Positions 33,408 through 42,611 of a DNA stretch of 64,000 bases are shown in pieces (position 1 is the first letter of the stretch; each line of letters begins with the position of its first letter). The stretch comes from Oscheius tipulae (Eukaryota > Nematoda > Chromadorea > Rhabditida > Rhabditidae): NCBI GenBank assembly GCA_037178975.1, contig JASJZH010000002.1, positions 6,375,501 to 6,439,500 of the forward strand, read 5' to 3'. A model generated the notes under the pieces. That model saw nothing but the letters and a program-made list of their open reading frames with translations. It ran no database searches and was not told the origin of the DNA. Position numbers and translations under genes: made by a program.

Positions 33408-35449
33408 TCAGAAACGATCAACTGTCTGCTTCTCTCCGCTAATATTCACGATCTGGGCCTGCTGGACTGGGCGGGCTCGAACCGATTCCGGCTGTAGCCT
33501 GAAAAAGGTTATGCTCTGTGGCGGATACGAAAGAGGACGGATATTCATGCATGGTGAGAAATCGTAGAGGTCTTGTGAAATGCCACGTCTGTCAGAATCA
33601 ACCCGTGCTTTGAAATAGCGGATTTCCAGAAATCAAAAATGTACATCTTTCTGCCACTTTTTCGGAGACCCGATGACATTTTTCAGCTCTGCAATATCCT
33701 GCAAAGTTGAAGAGCCTGATAGGTTGTACAGCTTTGCAGAGCACTGCAATTTCAAAAATACAGTCTTCACCTCGAAACTGGGCTTGCGCGCGTACATTTT
33801 GTCAGTGCTTAGACTCTGCTATGAAGCACATTTCTCACGCGCATTTTTGTGTTTTTTTTTTCTCTCGATTTTCTGGCCGATAACTAATATTTCGTTAAAC
33901 TGATGTTATGCGAAGTTGTAGCTTGGTCAACAACTTTCTAGAACATACAAAAGGCAAAAATATGTCACCTTGAGCTCGAAATGAGGCGGCGAAGGACGGA
34001 ACCTGGGTTTGGCTAAGGATTCGAAATTTAGCATCTGTTTGTACCCGGAAAGGCAACCCCGTACCATCTTGCTACCCCCAAATGATTCAAAATCAAGTTG
34101 AAACCCACTCAATACCCACCTCTGTACCCGCTCATTACTAACTTTCGGAGACATCGCGACAGCTACGTCGCTTCCAACGTGGATGGTTGTTGAAGGAGAT
34201 GGAGGGGAACAGTTTCCAATGTCTTCTACCTAAATTAGCATTTAAGAAATACTGTAAGAACAATGAGGAACCTGTATATTTGTGGCATGATCACTCTTTC
34301 TGGCTACTTGAGGCGGATTGATAGGAACTTTCCCATCCAACTGTATGACAGTCGGAGGGACCCGATTCATGTCAGTCTTCTTCCAGACATCGGTTTTCGG
34401 ACGGGGTGGAAGAGCCGGAGAGGCTCGTTTTATGTTCGTCACATCCTCTTTTCTGTCTTTCCTTGGCGGCGCAGTTGGAGGAAGCTGTGCTTGTCTCTCT
34501 GTCACTGTCAGGACAGGCATTGACAGTCTCTTGGCCTCCTCAACCTTCTCCTTCGAATCCGTCCGGGTCTTAACGATAGGTGTATACCCTTCCTGCACAG
34601 CCTGGGTAGCTTGCTGAGCAGTGATTCTGTCAGTTGGAGGGATTGGAGGCATTGCCGTAGGCTCAGAGGGTATAGAAGTCACGCTGGAGATTGAAGGAGG
34701 TTTTGGCGGCAAAATGGATTTTTTGTCCTCTGTCGAGCGGTAATTTGCCTTGACGGCTTCCACGAGATTTTGAGTATAGGATTGCTCAGCATTCTGAGCT
34801 CCCACTTTTCGGGTGTCTTTCTTCTTGAACAGATCCAAAAATCGGTTTTCCTGAAAAAGGGCTAGTTTTGGAGAGACAGTGACTCACCTTTAGGTTTGGT
34901 CGATGAGAATCATAGATATCTTGTGGTTGTTCCCTCTTGTTTGCTGGTCGATACTCATCAACCAGTCTGAATGAGTTCAGTGTACTGTCTCTGTCCCTCT
35001 GTCTGTGACAAAACCAGAAACAAGTTTTCTGAGTTATAGATGACGAAAAACAGAATGTTGCCACGTTCAGCACTCTGGAATACCCTAGAAAAAGCAAAAT
35101 CAGAAATTCTTTCACTTGCGGAGATCGAACCAACAACCCTTGGCAATGTTTAAATATCAGACAAGCATGCTAACCATTGGGCCGCGAAAAATTCCGGGTG
35201 GTTAGCGTGCTCATCTAGTAATCTGAAAATCGGGGTTCGATCCCCGCAAGTGAAGAAGGTATTCTTTTAAGGTTCTCGGGCGCGCTCAACATGGTCCACT
35301 TGTTTTTTCCATTTGAAAATAAAAATCGCAGTTTATTGTTTTCTGCTAGCATCTATCCTATGTCTATCCCTCTCTTACCTTCTAAAAGGCGACGGGTCCT
35401 TCGTCGTGGCCTTGATCCGTTTCCGAAGACTTCCTCTCGTCTCTCTCAT
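33408..35449 (-). CDS. Proline-rich, largely disordered adaptor-like protein
   Basis: Not recognised. Five exons close in phase to 309 residues: 35379-35449, 34888-34966, 34272-34850, 34120-34229, 33408-33498. The N-terminus is basic (MRETRGSLRKRIKATTKDPS, then PFRRLVDEYRP). The middle is disordered, rich in proline and serine, and has several SH3-type ligands: ILPPKPPS, LPPTAPPRKDRK and SPALPPRPK. PTDRITAQQATQAVQEGY may form a short helix. The tail ends SGEKQTVDRF. No membrane segment or signal peptide was found. The composition suggests a cytoskeletal or signalling scaffold binding SH3 proteins, but this is inference. Intron 1 contains a head-to-head SINE pair. Introns 2 and 3 are 37 and 42 nt. 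Confidence 0.6.
33660..33980. repeat. TGCAAAGTTGTAG-type dispersed repeat, two copies
   Basis: The first copy (about 33690-33745) has CCTGCAAAGTTGAAGAGCC, then GGTTGTACAGCTTTGCAG. The second (about 33905-33950) has TGCGAAGTTGTAGCTTGGTC, then AACAACTTTCTAGAACAT. Each is a short imperfect hairpin. Related copies occur at about 41.09, 42.98, 43.15 and 63.13 kb. Both lie in an intron. Confidence 0.55.
35100..35270. repeat. tRNA-derived SINE, head-to-head pair
   Basis: The minus unit (about 35105-35187) has B-box TGGTTCGATCTCC and A-box CCCAATGGTTAGCATGC. The plus unit (about 35197-35262) has GGGTGGTTAGCGTGCTC and GGGGTTCGATCCCCGC. Both ends read CTTGCGGAGATCGAAC / GATCCCCGCAAGTG, so the pair forms a long inverted repeat bounded by near-matching CACTTGCGG ends. 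Confidence 0.65.
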
Positions 35450-36049
35450 GGCCTTCAAAGTCCCAGATTCAATTTCCCACAGTCAACAAACCGACCTCGT
35501 CAACCTCCACAGCTGTGATCGAGTAAATGTTGCATAATTTCCACAATGTATATAGCTCTCCTCGTTTGTCCTCGACCTTCTTCAGCCTTCTAGCCGTCCT
35601 TAACTTCGCCTTAGCCAATTCCTCGAGCTTTTTGACTGGCAGATCGACCCTGAACCGAGGCAATTTCGGCTTCAAATTGAGAACAGTCGGCCGTTCTTTT
35701 TTGTTTCTCTTTCGCGATTGAGATAAGCCGCAGCGCGCCTAAAGGACATCTTAAAACAGTTATCTCTCTCCGTGAAAGGACGTCATTTTTGGATTAATTG
35801 TTGTTGAATCAGCAGGAGCTGATAAGGAAAAAGGAAAGGAGGGAATTCCAGGAAATTCAATGATTCGTGGATGGAAAATATGAATCAGCTATGGGATGAT
35901 GAGTTAGGTGAGTCATTGAAGGAGATAGTCAACACAGTTGCAGTTTTACACAGTTTGATCTCTGTCTCTCTGTCGAGCCAACTAACCTTTTTCACCTTTA
36001 AAAACTTGTTATTTGGCCTGAAAGTAACCATTGGAGACAAGAGACGAGA

Positions 36050-36310
36050 GCATCCGGCGACGAGTGGGGGGGAAAAGCAATGAGTAGAATAACTCGTAAG
36101 TAAGGGACGATCATTCTTGACAGGAATTGACAGGTCACTATGGAAGAATCCTTTTATAGTGACTTGTCAAGTCCTGTCAAGCATAATCTGGCATGCAGAG
36201 GATCTATTCTATCCGATTCTCTCCCAGCGAGTCGTTGTCAGATCTTCTATCGTCTATCGTCGTCAGTGGCTACTGCCACGCATTTCGTACGACCGGGTGA
36301 GATATGCAGG
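36050..36310. repeat. MITE-like element copy with inner inverted repeat
   Basis: The right end reads CGATTCTCTCCCAGCGAGTCGTTGTCAGA, matching the family end. The centre has TTGACAGGAATTGACAGGTCACTAT and its inverse ATAGTGACTTGTCAAGTCCTGTCAA, forming a stem of about 25 bp with mismatches around a short loop. It lies between the proline-rich gene and scramblase. Confidence 0.6.
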
Positions 36311-36946
36311 TTAGTCAATTTTTTCTTTTTACTCTCCAATACTATACTTTCTATTAATGTGATTGTGGGGTCTCTCTGTCTCTTACTCACTCACTCTCTC
36401 TCTCTCTCTCTGTCTTACTATCTCCCGGTCAAGCTCTAGAACAATAATCACCTGACCGGCTATAATCGTCACTCTGTCCTCTCTAATCTTACCGGTCTGA
36501 GGGATGTTTGTATCGAAAAATGCCACTTTTACTGTTTTCTGTCTACTCAAAAAGTCCATTGTTCACTTAGAATCGAAACCCACAAACTGGTCGCATAAAA
36601 TTGCCTTTCTTGTTTGTATAGTCTCACCTGGAACCACTGAAACATTCAATAAGGCCTTGTAGTTCTTTAGCATATCTCTCCTCTACACTGGCACTGAACC
36701 AATTATTGGAAAAGTTGAAAGGAATACTGACAGTCGCGAGGCAAATTCGTTGAGCGGGTAGTCGGTGTTGCCCATTTTGGAGGCGACTCGTGCTTATCAG
36801 TGGAGGGGGCTGCGCTCCGCCTCTAGGCCTTTTTTGAACTCGCGCGCTGAAGAAAGGGAGATTTCTGCGAAAGAATGAGAACACCCAGAAGAATCGTTTA
36901 TCAAGCTGACACGTTTTTCTTGGGGGGCTTGACAGATTCTGATCGT

Positions 36947-37854
36947 CTATTTCTTTCGCCTTTCGAAGAGGACGAAATCCTAAAAGGCACTGTCACTTTC
37001 ACTGTCACCTACAATCAACATAGTGGCGCCTAGCAAGAGTCCCTTCAACTTCGGATCCAAATCCTGGTCAAAGACTACTCGAAAATCATCCATGTCTGCC
37101 ATTCCATTCGTCAGCAGTCCACCATATTTCTTCTTGATCTCTCCTACCTCATGTTTTCCTCCGTTCCCGTCCGTTTTTGTTATCTGAAGCCTAGTCAGAC
37201 TAAGAAATCGGTACCCACAGAGAACTTGATGCCTCCTAGAGTCGGGTTTATTGTCACCAGCTCTTCTCCTTCCGCACTGAAGATATGAAAGCCGGCGGAG
37301 AACAGAGTGCTCTTTTGCTGCACTCTTCCTATCTGAAGCTGGATTCTGCTCAGAATTTCGGTAAAACTTTCAATATAGCCAGGCGGTGCCTCGATAGTAC
37401 ATGTTTCAGCACATTTGTCGGATGGAAGGAAGGAGCCTGTCCATGATTGGTAGGGATGGATGACTCTCATTACTTGCTGAAGATACTTTTTGAAGGGAAG
37501 TGAAAAGAGATGGATGGAGACAGAGAGACAGAAGGAGAACGAAACAAGGAAGAATGAACATAGACCTACCTCTCCCACACAGTTCCCAACATTTATAGTC
37601 CAATCTCTTTTGCAGCCGAGCAAAAGACCAGACATATCCATAGACTCTTCCTCAGCCTTGAAGATCAGCTCTTCTTTCGTATCCTTCATTTCGTAGATAT
37701 GTGACTGGCTCATTAGATCCTTCAGGTTCAGAACCTAAACTATGATCCTGTCACTCTGTCTCTTTGTCTTTCTGTCTCTCTTTGTACTTTGACTTACATG
37801 ATGAATAGAGACACAATCCAGTGGAATCAAAACTTCCAGACCGGGTATTTCCAT
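36947..37854 (-). CDS. Phospholipid scramblase family protein
   Basis: A PLSCR-family membrane protein, associated with calcium-dependent, ATP-independent movement of phospholipids between bilayer leaflets. Five exons close to 227 residues: 37798-37854, 37570-37734, 37219-37476, 37013-37183, 36947-36979. The start MEIPGLEVLIPLDCVSIHH matches the conserved PGLE-L-x-D-x-I-HQ opening. APPGYIESF matches the IQAPPGVPIG block. IKKKYGGLLTNGMADMDDF and FDQDLDPKLKGLLLGATMLI match the KHWTG...ADNF...LDLDVKMKAV region containing the calcium-binding-like loop and terminal hydrophobic helix. The end DFVLFERRKK matches human IDFMFFE. The proline-rich N-terminal region and cysteine-rich palmitoylation patch of vertebrate PLSCR1 are absent. 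The last intron is only 33 nt. Confidence 0.9.
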
Positions 37855-38181
37855 GGTGAGCACTATTAGAAAAGAGAGTGAGAGAGTACACAGCTGTGTT
37901 CCTTCAAAGACTGTCCCATGACGCGAGAGTGGGGATGTTTTCGAAAACCCAACAAACAGTCTCATTCCCTCAATAACAAGAACGTTTGCGGATTTGCACC
38001 TACATTTTCAGGGTACATTTTCCCATGGAACTGTGACCGCGATTCGCTTTCTATCCGACTGGTGGGTCAATAGGTAGAATTCTCTTGTTTATTAACTAGA
38101 CAGATGCGATGATAAGGGGAGAAAATACCGGTAAAGGGAGGAGGAGACAGAACAGATTTGGGAAGGAGAGTAAGAAGGACA

Positions 38182-39471
38182 TTAGGATTGGGTATCTGAT
38201 GGCCATTCATCTTCTTCTGGACCATCAGTGTCACGACGAACGACTTTCTTGTGCTTCATTCGGCGGTTTTGGAACCAGGTCTTCACCTAAATATGACAGA
38301 TAATCGAGATAGATTGAGAATTGTGATGTCTCATACATTTGAATAGGTTTTGATAATAGCCTCAATCTTCCAACGTTAGCCCTAGCATTCTACCCTTATG
38401 TGCAGTGATTTGGATCTATGGGTCCACAAAAATGAAGAGTAGTCTGGTAAAGTTGGGACCGCAGTAATTCTTTTGATTGCGACAGGGTCCTTGTAACATG
38501 AGTACATTAAAAACTCTGTCAAAGAAATTTTTAGGAGAAGAGGCTGACTAAGTGTTCAAAGTACCCCCGTTACATGGGTTCTTGATGGAAAAAAGGACTG
38601 CGTGTTCAACTTTGCGGCTAAACAGACCAAATGGTAGTCTCTTTTCCGGACTGTACACGGTGATCTACAAAAGAGACTGTTCCGTAAATGACTCGAAAGA
38701 TATGTTACGGCGTGAATTTGCATAAAAGTAACGCCAAGAAAGTAATAATAAAAATACGAGAATCAAAGCAGCGAGGGCATGATAGAATAGTCTCTTCAAA
38801 GTAATAATCTTGTTGTTTGATATTACGATAACTCAAGAATTCAAAAAATGAAAAATGTATACTGACCAAGATGCAGGATAGAGTGCAACAAAAAGTAGTT
38901 CAAACCTGTGTCTCGCTGAGGCTGAGCACATTGGCCAGCTCGATCCTCTCCGGAGTGCTCAGATATCGCTGTGTCTCGAACCTCTTCTCGAGACCTTGAA
39001 GCTGTTGATCAGAGAACACTGTCCGCGCCTTTCTCCTTAAACCTCATTTTTCTCAATTATAAAGACCTCGCACCTCCTGTAAGACTTGCTCGTGGCGGCC
39101 AGACGAAGAGCATCACTTGTGGCAGCGGCTGCCCAAAGTTGTGGTAGTACCGATCTCTGAGCTAGAAGGAGACTGTGCTCGAGGGGAAGAACGCTGGGCT
39201 GCACACTGAGCCAAAATGGTAACTGGTCCATGGTTGTGGATGTAGCGGACAGATCGACTGGGAGGACGGCTATCCGAGAGTCTGGAAGGTCCTGAAATCT
39301 TGCTTGTCTCTGTCTCTCTTTCTATGTGTCTATGTGTCTCTCTGTCTCTCTATTCAAAAGACTCACCTCTTCCTTGCTTCCATTACTCGAAGTACTGCTG
39401 AAAAGTCCCACATTGGCTTTGAGTAGATCCTCGATAGAGAAGCGAGCCGGCGTCTGTTCGGCCATTGTCAT
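38182..39471 (-). CDS. BSX: Brain-specific homeobox (BSX/bsh class) transcription factor
   Basis: A homeodomain DNA-binding protein; the BSX/bsh class acts in brain neuron specification in flies and vertebrates. Four exons (39367-39471, 39074-39291, 38906-39035, 38182-38286) close in phase to 185 residues. Near the N-terminus, ARFSIEDLL resembles the FFIEDILL octapeptide of vertebrate BSX. The homeodomain starts [20 protein letters not shown], continues [20 protein letters not shown], and its recognition helix is [14 protein letters not shown], nearly identical to human BSX. A short acidic tail ([14 protein letters not shown]) ends the protein. The intron inside the homeodomain falls just before VKTWFQ. 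Exon 3 uses an AAG acceptor. The intron before the last exon is about 620 nt. Confidence 0.93.
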
Positions 39472-42200
39472 CGTCGCGTATTAGCACCTCTAATCCAAGC
39501 CCGAGCACCGTACACACCTCCCTCTAGGAATGGGCGTGGCAGCCGCTTCAACCATTGGCTCGTCGAAGGCTCTTATGGCTGTCAAAATTGACTATTACGA
39601 GCAGTCTAAACGAGTCATAATTGGAAAAGTAATGGTTTCAAAGAGGGGAGGTGGCTAGAAGAGAAAGTGGCCTTTTTCAAGACGCTTCTAGGTGGAAAGA
39701 ACGGACTTTTAAGGGGTTATACATTCGACATCTGTGAACTATATTTTCCTGCTCTCATATCATCACGATCTCCATATGGGTCCTCGAGCTAAAGACAGAG
39801 AGCTTTCAGCTTAGGGTAGCTTGGAACTAGCCCAATTTTTGGTCAAAGTGGATAGGGAACAGTAACTGAGAAAGAGAGAGAGAGAGACCGAACAACAGAA
39901 CCGTTTGGAGAAAGTAGAAACTGTCTCACCTCAGAGAGACAGTGGGAGATGACATTCCTTGGTCGTAGAACACTGATTTGGGAAACTAACTCCTGACAGG
40001 ACTTGACTCGTCAGAGATAGGTACTGACAGGATTCGACAATTTAAGAAATTTGTAACACTGTCTCTGATCCTCTGTCGCCCTGTCTCTCTGTTCTAGACA
40101 ACACTCTTCCTTCTTAAAGCTTATTCTTTTTTCTTGTCTTTTCCACCGACCGATCTCATTAGTCGGCATGTTTTCACTCTCTCACAGTCGAATAATTGCT
40201 CTATTTTCCTACTACCCGATCATCTTCGTCGTTAGTCTCCGGAAAGCCAAAGAGAGACAGCAAACAATTATGACTCCGATTCCGTCTTACAGTAGTCTCT
40301 CCTCTTCTCCCTCGTTTTCATGCTCATTACACCTAATTGGGAGTCTTTTGTGCTCGAGTCCGTGCCGCTTCCGGCTATTGACACCGAGTCTCTCTTTGGG
40401 CCCGTTAGAGATACTTCCATATATTGGGGTTTCGGTGGACTGGGACACCAGGTGTGGAATGCCGAGTGTCAAGAGTAGGCTAATCCCTGGCAGGCACAAA
40501 GCAGCCGACAAGCGGACTGTTTAACCTCCCAATTAGCATGAGCTCATCGTATTGGACAATCGAGGTTGTGTCTATGTGATTGACACAACAGGGGATCAAT
40601 TACACAGAATGGTCATGGTGAGGACGAGATGGTGTGGTAGGAAATAGACACTGGTCATGAGGTAGACAATAGGCAGAGGTGAAAGAGACTGTCAGGAAAT
40701 GGGATTGTTTTGAGGGAGTTGAAGACAGTCACGTAAATTTAGCTTACAAGGGCTCAGAACTCCCATTCTATGAGGAAGCCTAGTCTTGAACTTCGTTAGA
40801 AATCTGGCTAGCTCTGAAGCTACAAACCAGCTGTTAGGACTAAGATTAAGATGCAAAACCCTTCTTAATGTGTTCCCAAGCCTTCCACGGAAAGGCAAAA
40901 CATTTTTACACGCCCAGGATTCGAACCCAGCACCATATGATTTCTATAGTCGGACCTCATACCGACTGCACCATGCAAAGGAGGATCCGATTTTCCGCGA
41001 GTTACGTGTGTTTGTATAGTACTGATCTTATGAAGTGCCTTCCTTTCGGTTAAAATCGTATATTTTCTTGTATCAGATGATCTTTTTGATGTTCACAATA
41101 TTCTGCAAAGTTGAAGCCAAGGTCGTGACAAGATACAAAGACAAATTTTCAGTCTTTGATGCTATGTTACAAAAATTTTGGTTTGAAGCGTTTTTGCAGG
41201 TCTCAACTACTTAGGTGGTTCCTGACTGTAGTCTCTTTGGAAAATAGACAATGTCCGCTTTTCCTTGCAGTCCGTTACACCTATAAATGAGCCCTGATCG
41301 GCAGATGTTTCAAGGTGCCAAAGTGCGTGTCATTTGTGTCAATTGGGGTCTTTGTCCAGACAGCTATTGCGACTCCTAATTAGCGCAGCGGAGCACCGAA
41401 ATTACCGTCGCCTGTCTCGTCTTTCCGCAGATGCGCAAAGTTTGCAAACAATACGCTTCCCATTATCCTCCAAAATAATTGAGAAACTGGGTCTCACTTG
41501 ACCGATGTTTAATAGATGTGGTGTATTTCCAGAGGCGGTGTAGAGACAACAGCCTAATAGGATACATCACGAGCTAACCCCGCGGCGATGAGCTCTAATG
41601 CATCTACTAAGCGGACCTTAACTCAATGAAGAGTGGCTGATGCTACAGTTATGTAAGGGGAAGTAGGATACATTGGGGGCAAGTCAGAAACAGAGACAGA
41701 GACAGAGAGCAACAGTGATAACTGGGACTCAGTCAGCTGCATGACAAAGTATGTACCTGAAAGACTGTCCCCGCAGGGTAGTCTCCACTTATCAGTGACT
41801 CTGCTCGATCGACTCTCTTTCACTGTTCACATCTTTATACACTGCTCCGTGCTGCCAGACTCCATAGAACTGCCGCCAGACTGCTTTCCAGTGGGACACT
41901 CGAGAGTAGCAGCTGTAGCTATCACCTTGTGACTTGTTTTCTGGAGGCGAGAGGCGGGCTTCTGTGGCTAGACACGAGCAGCTAGTACCTTTCAATTACA
42001 AAAGTTTTTAGAAACTTAGTTCTTGTCACTTCGAAAACTGTTGCCAAAGTTGCAGGCTGATTCCAAAAAACTGGTAAGTTAAAGGTTTGTACCACTGTGC
42101 AGACTCTGTACTATAGTTGGACCAGAAGGTCGCCTCGTCTCTGCCTGGTCATCGCTACTACTTTCGAGTGTCCCAGTGTAGAACAACCTGACGACAGTCT
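39472..42200. other. Upstream of BSX: repeats, no convincing gene
   Basis: About 2.7 kb with GAGAGAGA and CTGTCTCT tracts, a MITE-like fragment at about 39.99-40.06 kb (CTGACAGGACTTGACTCGTC), a minus-strand tRNA-like unit at about 40.91-40.99 kb, and a TGCAAAGTTGAAG copy at about 41.10 kb. Open frames at 40168-40524 show no start context, motif or splice support. BSX regulatory elements may lie here. Confidence 0.45.
40910..40992 (-). repeat. tRNA-like SINE unit
   Basis: On the minus strand it reads TGCATGGTGCAGTCGGTATGAGG (A-box), an anticodon-like arm, then GCTGGGTTCGAATCCTGGG (B-box). It is the most tRNA-like copy in the window, but the acceptor stem does not pair well, so I keep it as a SINE unit. 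Confidence 0.5.
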
Positions 42201-42215
42201 ACGGAATCTCTCAGC

Positions 42216-42611
42216 ATGGAACAGAGTTTAGGGCTAGAAGAGACGAAAGGCAGTCGAAAGAGCAGAGATTACTGGGAAGTGGAGTCTACCAAACTAAGGC
42301 AGAGTACCAAGAAGGTACTTGTGAACTGTGGCTCGTGCTGTATTTTGGGTCTAAACTTTTTCTGTCTCTTTGTTTCTCTGTCTCATCTTTGTTTCCGTCC
42401 AATCTAAATTACCTTCTCACCTCGCCAATTGGTCTCTATTCTTCTTCCCGCCATCCAGAGTGCTAATCCTCCGCAAGCAGAACAAAAAGAGACTGACAGA
42501 AAGCTGTTGGACAAACAGAGAGAGCTAGAAACAATAGTTGTAATATTGCACTTTATTAGAAGTAATAGGTACGAGATCGGGGAACTGAGTTGGAGACGAG
42601 GCCCTGCGTAG
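42216..42611 (+). CDS. Candidate small hydrophilic protein, two exons
   Basis: Not recognised. Exon 1 (42216-42314) and exon 2 (42459-42611) join in phase to 83 residues. Exon 1 is charged (MEQSLGLEETKGSRKSRDYW, then LRQSTKK) and exon 2 continues QAEQKETDRKLLDKQRELE, a likely short helix or coiled coil. A TCTCTCAG acceptor ends one base before the ATG, as expected for spliced-leader addition or a 5'UTR intron. The last part of exon 2 overlaps the antisense 3' end of the secreted-protein gene, so the true stop may be earlier through an unseen splice. Confidence 0.45.

Noticed and set aside
40168-40524. 118-codon plus-strand open frame with serine-rich product
   Set aside because: No family resemblance and no splice support. 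The opposite strand looks briefly like a signal peptide but has no ATG in frame.
40910-40992. Possible true tRNA gene
   Set aside because: A- and B-boxes are present but the acceptor stem does not pair and the anticodon arm is irregular. Similar degenerate units occur across the window.
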